Shown piece by piece: positions 1 through 9,462 of a stretch of 40,655 nt of DNA. The stretch covers positions 1-40,655 of the forward strand of contig PHDM01000017.1 in assembly GCA_002840985.1 (NCBI GenBank), written 5' to 3'. The DNA is from Bacteroidetes bacterium HGW-Bacteroidetes-17. Lineage in GTDB: Bacteria > Bacteroidota > Bacteroidia > Bacteroidales > GCA-2711565. Under the pieces are notes generated by a model. That model was given only the letters and a program-made list of their open reading frames with translations. It was not told the DNA's origin and searched no databases. Every line of letters starts with the position of its first letter. The first letter of the stretch is position 1. The position numbers and the translations under genes are program-made.

Positions 1-3000
1 AGCCTAACATCCTTTTCATTGGCTTTTGAGGAGAATTGCTCTTTTATAAGGTCGCATACCAAATTAATATTGATTTGATTTTCCTGAATTTTTTCCTGCC
101 CTGCCTCAATAGAGGCAATGCGAATTATATCATCAATAATGGCAAGCAACTGATCGCTGCTTTGAAGGATGATATCGGTAAACTCCTGACGTTTTTCGGG
201 TTTCAAATCGGGGTCGTTAAGAAATCCTGAAAAGCCCATTATAGCATTCAAGGGAGTTCTGATTTCGTGCGAAACATTGTTCAGAAAGGCTGTTTTTAGG
301 CGGTCGCTTTCCTCGGCTCTTTCCTTGGCTTTAATCAATTCGTTTTCTAATTTTTTTCGTTCTGAAATATCGCGGCAACTGCCGTAAATCCATCCATTGG
401 GAAGCTGAACGGTATTCAGGTCGGTGTCTACGTAGCTCCCGTCTTTCTTCACAAGTTCTATCTCAGAATAGGAACTGCTGGTTATAAACAATTGCTGAAA
501 GATTTGAAAATACTCTTCCATTCTGTTTTTTGGTGTTATATCGGCAATTGTAAACTTCAGTAATTCTTCCTTTGAATAACCCAATAAATCAACAGCCTGT
601 TTATTGACGTATATGTATTTGCCTTCTTTATCGGTAATAAAAATTGCATCAGCGGAATTCTCGGTAATTGTCTTGAATTTTTCTTCGCTTTCTTTAAGTT
701 TATTTTCAGAATTTTTACGTTCGGTTATATCGGTTGCAACACCAATAAGCCCTAATATTTTATTGTCTTTGTCCTTTACAACGGTTGTTGAAAGGTAAAC
801 AGTGAATTCACTCCCATCTTTTCTTTTGTTAAATAGCTCACCATGCCATTCACCTCTAATTGTGGCGGGTAGAATTTCACTAACCTGGTTCTGCTCATTT
901 TTAGTAGAATGCACCAAACTAATTGGTTTTCCAATCAACTCTTTAAGCTTATAGCCATAATTATCTAAAAACGCTTGGTTCACGAAAATGATTTTATCCT
1001 CCAGATCGGTAATGCTTACACATTCATTTATACTCTTCAACGAATGAGCAAGCATTGCGATTTCTTTTTCTGCCTGTTTTCGCCCAGAGATGTCTCTTGC
1101 TATACCCAATACGATACTTTGATCCTGTATTTTTATTGGGTACGAGCTGATTTCAACCGTAATTTCTGAACCATTTTTATGTTTTATTACAAATTCATTG
1201 GGACCGGTAGCCTTGCCCAATAAATTTTCAGCAAGTAGCGTGGTTGCTTTTAAAAATTGATTCGGTGAAATGAGTTTTAACTTAAAAAAATTTTTTCCAA
1301 TCATCTCAATTTTACTATAGCCCAGCATTTTTTCTGCTGCAATATTGCCGTCGATAAATGTACCTTTCAGGTCAGTCAGATAATAAGCATCCGGTGCGTA
1401 ATCAAATAAAATCTTAAATTTTTCTTCAGAATTTTTCAATTTCTCCTCTGCCTGCTTCCGTTCAGTAATATCTTCAGCCATTCCTAATATTTCTATTATA
1501 TTGCCGCTAACATCCCTCAGCAAAGAGACACTTATATTAACCCATACAATAGCTCTGTTTTTATGAATATATCTTTTTTCCATAGTATATGAATTAATTT
1601 TTCCGTTTATCAAATCAGTAAAACTATTCATATCCTTATCAATATCTTCGGGATAAGTAAAATCTGTAAACTTTAATTTAGATAATTCATCTAAACTATA
1701 ACCGATCATTTTAGATAATCCTAAATTCGAAATTCGAATGTTACCTTGAGTATCAATCAGTGCTATTGCAATCGGGGCTTGGTCGAATATTGCTCTAAAA
1801 CGTTTTTCGCTATCTTTAATTTTCTGTTGAATCTGTTTGCGTTCAGAAATATCGCGAATGATCATACTGGTGTGTTCAATGCCATCGCGATTCTTAAAAA
1901 TTGCAGATGAAATTTCACATGGGAATTTTGTTCCGTCTTTGTGAATAAATGTTAGTTCGCAGCGTGCTTTACCTTTTGCTGCCCTTTCTGTCAACAAAAA
2001 AGATAATTTCGGATCCGATGTATCTACTATTCCTGTTCTGCCTAAATTGATCAATTCATTTTCATTATAGCCAAGCATTTTACAAGCGGCCAGGTTTGCC
2101 GATATTATTTTTCCGTCTGGTCTCGTTAAAAGTATGCCATCTATACTGTTTTCAAAAAACGATCTGTATCTTTCTTCACTTTCTTGCAATAATTCTTCAA
2201 CTTTTTTACGCTCTGTGATATCCCTAATATTACATTGAATAACCTTACTGTTGTTTACTAAATAAACATTGCTAACGAACTCAACATGAATTTCACGTCC
2301 ATCTGAGGTCGCAAGCGGTAAATCATCATAGCGAACATATTCTTTTTGTTGCAATTCCAGAAATTTTTCTTTGTTCTCATAAAAATCACGAAAAGAGCCT
2401 ATTTCCCAGATTGATTTATCAGTAAAATCCTGCTTCGTGTAGCCAAGCAAATCAATTAAAAACGGATTAACATCGACAATCTTCCCTGTTTCTGCATCAA
2501 GGATCAGAATTCCGTCTTTAGCCGACTCAAAAAGGCGTCGGTAGCGGGTTTCCGAAAAGTTCAATGCATCCTCTGAGAGCTTGCGACTTGTTATATCCTG
2601 TGAAATTGTTGCAATAATATTATTTCCTTCCTCATCCAGAATACGCGATGAATTCCATAAAACTGTTTTGATATGATTGTCTTTTGTTAAAATGTCTATT
2701 TCATCAATATCTTGTTCATCGTCAAGATGATTTTTTAGCAATTCAAGTGTTGCAGCAATTTTTTCTTTTGGAAAAAGAAAATCAATTTTTCTACCGATAA
2801 CTTCAGCCGAATCATAACCGCTCAATAGTTCAAATTTGTGGTTGAAACGTTTTATGATCATGGAATTGTCCCATATAATAATTGGTGTGTGCATATGGTC
2901 CAAAAGAGAGTTTAAAGAAACACTTGTTTCCCTTTGTGTTTCTTGTAAGGAATCTTCTTTGGCTTTTCGTTCAGTAATGTCCTCAATGGCAAGAAGAATG

Positions 3001-3791
3001 ATCTTTTCTTTACCAAATGCACTTTTTACCTGACGTGCATTTAAAAGCATCACCCGTTTACCAATGGTAGAAAAAGTGTGTTCAACCTCGTAATTATCAA
3101 AGGAATTTTTCTCAGGAATGATTTTATCCAATAATTCTTTCAGTTTTGGAATATCCCATTGGTGATTTCCCAATTCATAGATAAGCTTACCTATTGTTTC
3201 TTCAGCGCTTACTCTGAAAAAATTATAGAATGAACTACTGGCCTTTATTACTCTTAAATCTTTGTCAATTGCAAGTAATGGTTCACGCACCGTATCAATC
3301 ATATTCTCAGTAAATTCATTTAATTCATCTGCGGATGTTTTAATCTTCGCTAGTTCTTTTCTGGTTTTTTCGAGAACAGCTTCGATCTCTTTTCTTTCAG
3401 TGATATCGCGTATATTGCATTGAATAACCTTAGTGTTGTTTACTAATAAAACATTGCTGACAAATTCAACATGGATTTTACGTCCGTCCGATGTTTCCAA
3501 TGGTAAATCTTCATAGCGAACATATTCTTTTTGTTTCAATTCCTGGAATTTATCTATGTTTTCAATAATATCCTGAAAAGCGCCAATTTCCCAAATTGTT
3601 TTTTCAATTAATTCTTTTTTTGAATAGCCCAGCAAATCAATTAAAAACGGGTTAACGTCAACAATCTTCCCTGTTTTAGCATCCAAAATAAGAATTCCGT
3701 CTTTTGTTGATTCAAACAAAAGGCGGTACCAGAGCTCAGAAGCATATGATTCATCTTTTGAGACTGATCCCTTTTTTGAATATTTTTCCAT
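1..3791 (-). CDS. Multi-PAS sensor histidine kinase, C-terminus cut by window edge
   Basis: Start codon at 3791 (MEKYSKKGSVSKDESYASELWYRLLFESTKDGILILD...). The H-box NNVSHEIRTPLNAIMGF at about 230-285 lies in the same frame (3791-236 is divisible by 3). About nine DITERK-type PAS/PAC linkers recur roughly every 370 nt (near 3400, 2975, 2590, 2215, 1845, 1460, 1085, 720, 360). Absent from the ORF track, probably because no stop codon lies inside the window. Confidence 0.93.
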   Translation of the reverse strand, partial: MEKYSKKGSVSKDESYASELWYRLLFESTKDGILILDAKTGKIVDVNPFLIDLLGYSKKELIEKTIWEIGAFQDIIENIDKFQELKQKEYVRYEDLPLETSDGRKIHVEFVSNVLLVNNTKVIQCNIRDITERKEIEAVLEKTRKELAKIKTSADELNEFTENMIDTVREPLLAIDKDLRVIKASSSFYNFFRVSAEETIGKLIYELGNHQWDIPKLKELLDKIIPEKNSFDNYEVEHTFSTIGKRVMLLNARQVKSAFGKEKIILLAIEDITERKAKEDSLQETQRETSVSLNSLLDHMHTPIIIWDNSMIIKRFNHKFELLSGYDSAEVIGRKIDFLFPKEKIAATLELLKNHLDDEQDIDEIDILTKDNHIKTVLWNSSRILDEEGNNIIATISQDITSRKLSEDALNFSETRYRRLFESAKDGILILDAETGKIVDVNPFLIDLLGYTKQDFTDKSIWEIGSFRDFYENKEKFLELQQKEYVRYDDLPLATSDGREIHVEFVSNVYLVNNSKVIQCNIRDITERKKVEELLQESEERYRSFFENSIDGILLTRPDGKIISANLAACKMLGYNENELINLGRTGIVDTSDPKLSFLLTERAAKGKARCELTFIHKDGTKFPCEISSAIFKNRDGIEHTSMIIRDISERKQIQQKIKDSEKRFRAIFDQAPIAIALIDTQGNIRISNLGLSKMIGYSLDELSKLKFTDFTYPEDIDKDMNSFTDLINGKINSYTMEKRYIHKNRAIVWVNISVSLLRDVSGNIIEILGMAEDITERKQAEEKLKNSEEKFKILFDYAPDAYYLTDLKGTFIDGNIAAEKMLGYSKIEMIGKNFFKLKLISPNQFLKATTLLAENLLGKATGPNEFVIKHKNGSEITVEISSYPIKIQDQSIVLGIARDISGRKQAEKEIAMLAHSLKSINECVSITDLEDKIIFVNQAFLDNYGYKLKELIGKPISLVHSTKNEQNQVSEILPATIRGEWHGELFNKRKDGSEFTVYLSTTVVKDKDNKILGLIGVATDITERKNSENKLKESEEKFKTITENSADAIFITDKEGKYIYVNKQAVDLLGYSKEELLKFTIADITPKNRMEEYFQIFQQLFITSSSYSEIELVKKDGSYVDTDLNTVQLPNGWIYGSCRDISERKKLENELIKAKERAEESDRLKTAFLNNVSHEIRTPLNAIMGFSGFLNDPDLKPEKRQEFTDIILQSSDQLLAIIDDIIRIASIEAGQEKIQENQININLVCDLIKEQFSSKANEKDVR

Positions 3792-3809
3792 GGTGTTTTG
3801 TTTTACGAC

Positions 3810-4661
3810 TTATTTCTTGGCAAATTTTATCAATTCTGAATTAAATTTGTCCGTTTCCTCCAGAAACATGCTGTGGCCGCTATTTTCAAAAACAACAATA
3901 TGTGAATTTTTGATACCGGCATTCATTTGTTCGGCTAATTCAAAAGAACATATTTTATCTTTTTTACCATGCATGATCAAAGTTGGAATGTTAATTTTCT
4001 TCATGTCGCTTCGTAGGTCGGTATCGCGTAAAGCAATTAAACATTGGGCTGTGGCATAAGAAGATGCACTGAGATTAATGCCATTTAACCAATTACGTAT
4101 TCCTTCATTTAATGAATTTTCGGTTGCAGAGAAAATCTTTCCAAAATTGGCCAATAACTGCGGCCTGTCCTTATCGTTCAATGCAATTAATTCATCAACT
4201 GCACTTTTGGGGAGGTTGTATTTGAAATCGTCGCGTTGTGTCCAAATGGGGGCTGCTGCTCCCGCCAAAACCAACCTGGAAACATGAGCTCCATCGTCCA
4301 CTGAAACATACCGGATCGCTATAGAGCCACCCATCGAAAAACCTACCAAAACAGCGTTTTTAACATCCAGTTTACATAAAACCTCTTTAATATCCGAAGC
4401 ATGTACGTCGTAATCATATGCTCCGTAGGGTTTATCTGATTTGCCGAAACCCCGTAAGGTTATGCCTATCACCCTGAAGTTATTTTTTATCAAAGTATTG
4501 TATTGGTATTCATACATTTCGTCACTTAAGGGCCAACCGTGTATCATAACAACTGGCCTGCCTTCACCTGCATCTGTAATATGAAGGCGGACATTAGGTT
4601 TAACTTCAATGTATTCTGCCCTGGCCTTACCGGAAATTAAATTTTCAGTTAATTTTTCCAT
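3810..4661 (-). CDS. Alpha/beta hydrolase, haloperoxidase/perhydrolase-like
   Basis: 283 aa. VVMIHGWPLSDEMYEYQ, GFGKSDKPYGAYDYDVHASDI, nucleophile elbow GFSMGG and C-terminal ENSGHSMFLEE resemble cofactor-free haloperoxidase-type hydrolases. Confidence 0.9.
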   Translation of the reverse strand: MEKLTENLISGKARAEYIEVKPNVRLHITDAGEGRPVVMIHGWPLSDEMYEYQYNTLIKNNFRVIGITLRGFGKSDKPYGAYDYDVHASDIKEVLCKLDVKNAVLVGFSMGGSIAIRYVSVDDGAHVSRLVLAGAAAPIWTQRDDFKYNLPKSAVDELIALNDKDRPQLLANFGKIFSATENSLNEGIRNWLNGINLSASSYATAQCLIALRDTDLRSDMKKINIPTLIMHGKKDKICSFELAEQMNAGIKNSHIVVFENSGHSMFLEETDKFNSELIKFAKK

Positions 4662-4703
4662 TATGTTGAATATTAAATTATTTTGATGTTACTTTAAATG
4701 ATT

Positions 4704-6176
4704 CTATTTCTTCTCGTTAATAATAACTCCCAATCCTTTTGCTACAGCCATTCCTAACTGATGATCGGCACGTAAAAAATGAGACAGTTGTCGGTTGATA
4801 ATTTCATCTTTCTTTTCTCCGGAAATGCCTTTCATTGAACTTACAATATTGTCGACAAGGTTTTCTTTGTCCCTTTTACTCATAACCTTGCTATACAACA
4901 AGCCAGGTTGTGTGAAATGGTCATCATCGTTTTCGTTGCGGTCAAACCAATCGGCAATATTTGATTCCAATGGCATCGGAGGTTCTTTATAACTTTCGTC
5001 TACTACAATACCATCAAAACTATTGGGGCGATAATTCGGATTGGCACCACCATTATCTCCAACCTGCATGAGTCCATCGCGTTGGTAATTTGAATATCCG
5101 TAAGGACATTGGTTTACAGGAATCTGTTCATAGTTCACCCCTAAGCGATAACGCTGTGCATCGGGATAAGAAAGTAAACGACCCTGTAGCAGTTTATCGG
5201 GCGAATAACCAATGCCATCGACAACATGGGCCGGGTCAAATGCCGCTTGTTCTACATCGCGAAAATAATTTTCAGGAATTTTATTTAATTCCATGATACC
5301 CACGTCAATCAATGGAAATTCTTTGTGAAACCATACTTTAGTGATATCAAATGGGTTCCATTTAAATGTTTTAGCCTGTTCGTCGGTCATTACCTGAATT
5401 TTTAAGGCCCACTTTGGAAAATCATTTTTGGCAATGGCTTCCACCATATCCCTTTGTGCCTGATCAAGGTCAATACCTTTCATTTCATCGGCTTCTTTTG
5501 CAGTAAAATTTTTTACCCCTTGTAAGGTTACAAAATGAAATTTTACCCAAATCCGCTCATTGTTTTTATTGAAAAGAGAAAAGGTATGGCTACCAAAACC
5601 ATGCATGTGCCGATAGGAAAACGGAGTTCCTCTGTCACTCATCAGGATGATTACCTGATGCAAACTTTCTGGATTCAAACTAAAATAATCCCACATCATG
5701 GTAGGGCTTTTACAATTTGTTTTAGGATCCCGCTTTTGCGTGTGTATGAAGTGAGAGAATTTTTTCGGGTCCTTTATAAAAAATATCGGTGTATTATTAC
5801 CCACTAAATTCCAGTTGCCGTCTTCGGTATAAAACTTCACTGCAAAACCACGTGGATCTCTTTCACTGTCGGCTCCTCCTTTTTCACCTCCAACAATGGA
5901 AAAACGGGCGAATAATTTTGTTTGCTTTCCAATTTTTGAGAATATTTTTGCCTTAGTGTATCGGGTGATGTCATGGGTTACAGTAAAGGTGCCAAATGCA
6001 CCTGTCCCTTTTGCGTGAACTACTCTTTCAGGAATACGTTCCCGATTGAAATGCGCCATGTCTTCGTGCAGAAAATAATCCTGTAATAAAATGGGTCCAC
6101 GGTTGCCGACAGACATAGAGTTATCGAATTCAGTGTAAGGTCTGCCACTTGCAGTTGTTAATTTTTTCTTTTCCAT
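4704..6176 (-). CDS. katA: Monofunctional heme catalase
   Basis: 490 aa with typical clade 3 catalase signatures: LLQDYFLHEDMAHFNRERIPERVVHAKGTGAFGTFTVTHDITRYTKA, FARFSIVGGEKGGADSERDPRGFAVKFYTEDGNWNLVGNNTPIFFIKDP, LQGRLLSYPDAQRYRLG. Confidence 0.98.
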   Translation of the reverse strand: MEKKKLTTASGRPYTEFDNSMSVGNRGPILLQDYFLHEDMAHFNRERIPERVVHAKGTGAFGTFTVTHDITRYTKAKIFSKIGKQTKLFARFSIVGGEKGGADSERDPRGFAVKFYTEDGNWNLVGNNTPIFFIKDPKKFSHFIHTQKRDPKTNCKSPTMMWDYFSLNPESLHQVIILMSDRGTPFSYRHMHGFGSHTFSLFNKNNERIWVKFHFVTLQGVKNFTAKEADEMKGIDLDQAQRDMVEAIAKNDFPKWALKIQVMTDEQAKTFKWNPFDITKVWFHKEFPLIDVGIMELNKIPENYFRDVEQAAFDPAHVVDGIGYSPDKLLQGRLLSYPDAQRYRLGVNYEQIPVNQCPYGYSNYQRDGLMQVGDNGGANPNYRPNSFDGIVVDESYKEPPMPLESNIADWFDRNENDDDHFTQPGLLYSKVMSKRDKENLVDNIVSSMKGISGEKKDEIINRQLSHFLRADHQLGMAVAKGLGVIINEKK

Positions 6177-6177
6177 A

Positions 6178-7002
6178 TTAAGTATGCTTTATTAATGAAA
6201 GAAATGCCGTTAGGTGATTGTTGAATTCCTTTGAATTTTCCAGATTGCTTAAATGCCCGGCATGGTCAATAATCTGAATGGTGGAACCATATATTTTTTC
6301 ATGCATCAACAATGCTACAGCAGGAGGCGTAATTTCATCTTCTTTCCCCACCATAATAAGTACCGGCACCTTTATTTGATGAAGTTTAGAGCAGGTTTCT
6401 GAACGTTCAGCTAATGCATGCAAGGTTTTGTAGAGCGATTGTTCGGGCGTTTTCATGATCATTTCCTTCACAATTGCTATTTCTGCTATTTGTTTTGAAA
6501 AAGATATTGGAGCAAAAAGTTTTTTCAGACTTTCTTCCGCATATTGGTCCAATCCTTTTTCCTTGATACTTTCAATAGCTTTCATTCTTTTTTCTTTTGC
6601 TTCGGGCTTATCGTCAGCGCAATTTGTATCAAATAAGAGCAGCGCGATAAAACGCTCGGGATGGTTTTCAATCGCGTTTAAAGCGATGTATCCGCCCATG
6701 GAAAAGCCACAGAGGATGGTTTTATCAATCTTTAGGGCATCCATCAAACTAAGCAGATCATTTACAAAAAGACCAATCGAGAAATCCTCATCACCGGCAT
6801 CCGATTTTCCATGCCCACGAATGTCATAGGCAATTACACGGTAATTTTCTTTTAATTCTTCGACCTGTCTGTTCCATATCGATTTATTCAAAGGAAAACC
6901 ATGAATAAAAATGATTGTTGGAGCATTGATTAATCCTTCATCTAGATAACTAACAGTTTGATTGTTAGCGATTATTGTTAGTTTTTTTTCTGTGTATTGC
7001 AT
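6178..7002 (-). CDS. Alpha/beta hydrolase
   Basis: 274 aa; IIFIHGFPLNKSIWNRQ, YDIRGHGKSD, GFSMGGYIA, DHAGHLSNLE. Confidence 0.92.
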   Translation of the reverse strand: MQYTEKKLTIIANNQTVSYLDEGLINAPTIIFIHGFPLNKSIWNRQVEELKENYRVIAYDIRGHGKSDAGDEDFSIGLFVNDLLSLMDALKIDKTILCGFSMGGYIALNAIENHPERFIALLLFDTNCADDKPEAKEKRMKAIESIKEKGLDQYAEESLKKLFAPISFSKQIAEIAIVKEMIMKTPEQSLYKTLHALAERSETCSKLHQIKVPVLIMVGKEDEITPPAVALLMHEKIYGSTIQIIDHAGHLSNLENSKEFNNHLTAFLSLIKHT

Positions 7003-7016
7003 AATGTGCGCCGTTG

Positions 7017-7688
7017 TTAAAATGCTTCTTCTATGATGTTTTTCTTATCTATGTTCAAATGAATCAATTGTTTTTCGATTGAATCCATCATTGGTGGAGG
7101 TCCGCAGATATAGATTTTTTTAACAGAGTTACTTATGTGAATTTTGATAAAATCTTCTGTGATCAGACCATGAGCATAATCATCTGCTTTTTCGTCAGAT
7201 AAAATATTGATGAAATTTTCCCCTAACATATTTTTAAATTCCTCTTCAAGTATTATATCATCTTTCGTTTTGTTGGCAAAAATGAGTTTATTGTTACCTG
7301 TTTCTTTCATTGATTGAAGGAACCTGAAGATGCAAATAAAAGGGGTAACCCCAGCGCCTCCTGCTATGAATATACCTTCTCCTTTATAGGTGATGGCACC
7401 AAAAACATCGTGCAAAATCAACTCATCATCTTTTTTTAGTTTCAAAAGTTGATTCGTTACACCTTTGTGGGGTGGATAAGTTTTGATGGTAAATTCGAGA
7501 AAGGCACTATCAGGAAGGCTTGTAAAAGTAAAAGGCCTTTTTTCGTTCTGCCAGCCATCTTTGTTTATTGATATTTCTGTAGCTTGCCCTGGAGTAAACC
7601 TGAAATGTGTCGGTTTTTCGGTTACAATCTGCAGTACATCATAAGTGAGGTGCTGAATTGATTTAACTTTTACTGTATATGGTTTCAT
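7017..7688 (-). CDS. FAD/NAD(P)-binding oxidoreductase (ferredoxin/flavodoxin reductase-like)
   Basis: 223 aa; FTPGQATEISI, KRPFTFTSLP, GIFIAGGAGVTPFICIFR, KKIYICGPPPMMDSIEKQL. Confidence 0.92.
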   Translation of the reverse strand: MKPYTVKVKSIQHLTYDVLQIVTEKPTHFRFTPGQATEISINKDGWQNEKRPFTFTSLPDSAFLEFTIKTYPPHKGVTNQLLKLKKDDELILHDVFGAITYKGEGIFIAGGAGVTPFICIFRFLQSMKETGNNKLIFANKTKDDIILEEEFKNMLGENFINILSDEKADDYAHGLITEDFIKIHISNSVKKIYICGPPPMMDSIEKQLIHLNIDKKNIIEEAF

Positions 7689-7700
7689 TGTATGAATAAA

Positions 7701-8036
7701 TTATTTTGTACCTGGTGTTTTCTTCGGCATCCTTTGCTTTATCTTCTTGATTTCCGTTTCGACTTCTTTTGCTCCTTTCGCATACAATTTTTCCTCATCC
7801 GGTGAAAGTTCGTAGACCAAACGCAAAAACTCGCCTGCATGTACACGCTCCTCATCGGCTATATTTTTAAGAATTTCTATAGCGAGTTTATTGTCGGTTG
7901 ACTCGGCAAGCTGCATGTACAATTGAGTTGCTTCATATTCTGAAACTACCATAAAACGTATTGCTCTGACAAGCTCCGCGTCTGTTAGCTTTCTGTCTTT
8001 TGCTAAACCCGAAAAAGCGGATCCAAATGTTGGCAT
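7701..8036 (-). CDS. Ferritin-like / rubrerythrin-family protein (resembles encapsulin-associated ferritin-like proteins)
   Basis: Preferred start at 8036 (MPTFGSAFSGLAKDRK...), with AAAGGAG about 7 nt upstream (8041-8050). The ORF track starts at 8078. The E-x6-Y...EExxH motif pair (SEYEATQLYMQLAE...ADEERVHAGEFLRLV) is seen. Confidence 0.88.
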   Translation of the reverse strand: MPTFGSAFSGLAKDRKLTDAELVRAIRFMVVSEYEATQLYMQLAESTDNKLAIEILKNIADEERVHAGEFLRLVYELSPDEEKLYAKGAKEVETEIKKIKQRMPKKTPGTK

Positions 8037-8526
8037 ATTAATTCTCCTTTCACTTTTATTCAGGCTTCCACCCATCAATACGATATTGTTTAAGACTGAT
8101 ATAATACTCTACCTCCCTAAGTTTGGAGAATGATTTATACTAAAACTTATTGAAAATGCAAATCATTTTTGATAAAGTTTCAGTTATGCCGAGAGGAACA
8201 GAAGCTTTAATGACGCAAAACTGTTCCGTCTTGGTATAATCATTTATTAGTTTTCAAAGATGAGCATAGTAATTACGGAAAGCGTTACATTTTTACAGAA
8301 TAAATTTACATCATTCACACATTATCATCACCCAAACTATTGGCTATTCTTCACTTTTTTTATTAGGCACTCAATAAAACTAAATATTCAAAAACAGGTT
8401 AAGCGCTACCTGAGCTTGCTTTTTAAAACCGCATTAATAGTTTTATACATTATGGATGGATGAAGACTTTTGCGTCATAAATTTGCATTGCATTTTTTTC
8501 TGCACGCTTTAATAGCTACACTAAAA

Positions 8527-8906
8527 AACATAGTGTGGATTTTGCTTTTTGGGCACGGACTACAAGTCCGCCGCCAGCAGGGGAGATTGAATTGTGCCTT
8601 TTGGCACAGAATATGGGTAGTATGTTCATTTGTATGGGCGACCTTCCGTCCCGTCCGGGACGGAAAACAAGGATCCTCGATTCAATTTGCTACCGACATT
8701 CAATCCCTAACGGGATTTTATTGTGAACATACATCATTACAGAACCTGAATTATCCTGGGACCCATTTTCAAAAATCATCTCGGTAAAATCAGGTCTTCT
8801 AGGGGCATTTTTTTAATAGTGCAGAAAACAGAAGTAACATAGCGTTGATTTTGTGGCTATTAAGGATTCTGGAAGGCACGAACTACAAGTCAGCTCCAGT
8901 GGAGCG
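8527..8906. repeat. Two diverged direct copies of a hairpin-forming element
   Basis: 8527-8581 (aacatagtgtggattttg...ggcacggactacaagtccgccgccagcag) and 8836-8906 (aacatagcgttgattttg...ggcacgaactacaagtcagctccagtggag). The left copy carries hairpin CGGACT/AGTCCG (8556-8570); the right carries GCTCC/GGAGC (8893-8905). Confidence 0.75.
8620..8732. repeat. REP-like palindromic element bounded by a 9-bp inverted repeat
   Basis: gtatgttca (8620-8628) and tgaacatac (8724-8732) bracket two internal hairpins: TTCCGTCCC-gtcc-GGGACGGAA (8644-8665) and AATCCC-taac-GGGATT (8702-8717). Confidence 0.75.
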
Positions 8907-8943
8907 GAAAGATTTTCAAGAAATAAAGATAGGGAAAAATTTC

Positions 8944-8983
8944 GAATGTAGAATGCTAAATGTAGAATGTAGAATGTAGAATG
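8944..8983. repeat. Short tandem repeat, unit TGTAGAA
   Basis: gaatgtagaatgctaaatgtagaatgtagaatgtagaatg. Confidence 0.8.
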
Positions 8984-9096
8984 AAGGAGTTGAAAAGTCA
9001 AAAGTTCAAAAGTTTTATTATTTCATTTTTTCACTATTTCCTTATTTCACTATTTCTTGTAAAAGCCAATAGTGAAGCTGTGGAAAGTGATGGGTT

Positions 9097-9450
9097 TCAA
9101 TTATTCAATTTTAAAAAATCTCCGTCGATTATTAACAGCAAAGCACCTTCTTTGGTAACCGAACGATGCGAACTGAGTTCATCGCTAACCACATAGGTCA
9201 TTCCGGTTGTAAGAACCCTGCTGCTACCATCTTCAAACTCCGTGGTAACACCACCTCTCAGGCAATGAACAATATGGCCTTTTTGGCACCAATGATCGGC
9301 CATATAATTTTTTGAATATTCAACCATTCTAACCCTTAACCCGGCAAATTGAACCGTTTGCCAATATGCAACTCCGGTTTCGCCCTGATGTTCTGTTTTC
9401 GGAACTTTGCCCCATTCAATATTTTGAAAAGGAATATTTGCGTTATTCAT
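9097..9450 (-). CDS. DHCW-motif cupin fold protein
   Basis: 117 aa; EHQGETGVAYWQTVQFAGLRVRMVEYSKNYMADHWCQKGHIVHCLRGGVTTEFEDG matches the DHCW-motif small cupin family as I know it. Confidence 0.85.
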   Translation of the reverse strand: MNNANIPFQNIEWGKVPKTEHQGETGVAYWQTVQFAGLRVRMVEYSKNYMADHWCQKGHIVHCLRGGVTTEFEDGSSRVLTTGMTYVVSDELSSHRSVTKEGALLLIIDGDFLKLNN

Positions 9451-9462
9451 CTCAGTATAGCA

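Noticed and set aside
8129-8167. AATGATTT...AAATCATT inverted repeat upstream of the ferritin-like gene as an oxidative-stress operator
   Set aside because: The 23-nt spacing and AT-rich arms are easily explained by chance; no match to a known PerR/OxyR box that I can defend.
8470-8787. Plus-strand ORFs of 105 and 63 aa
   Set aside because: They run through the palindromic repeat mosaic; the translations lack any recognisable domain and overlap each other in different frames.
8813-9001. Minus-strand 62-aa ORF MTFQLLHSTFYILHLAFYIRNF...
   Set aside because: Its N-terminus is the translation of the short tandem repeat attctacattctacat; low complexity.
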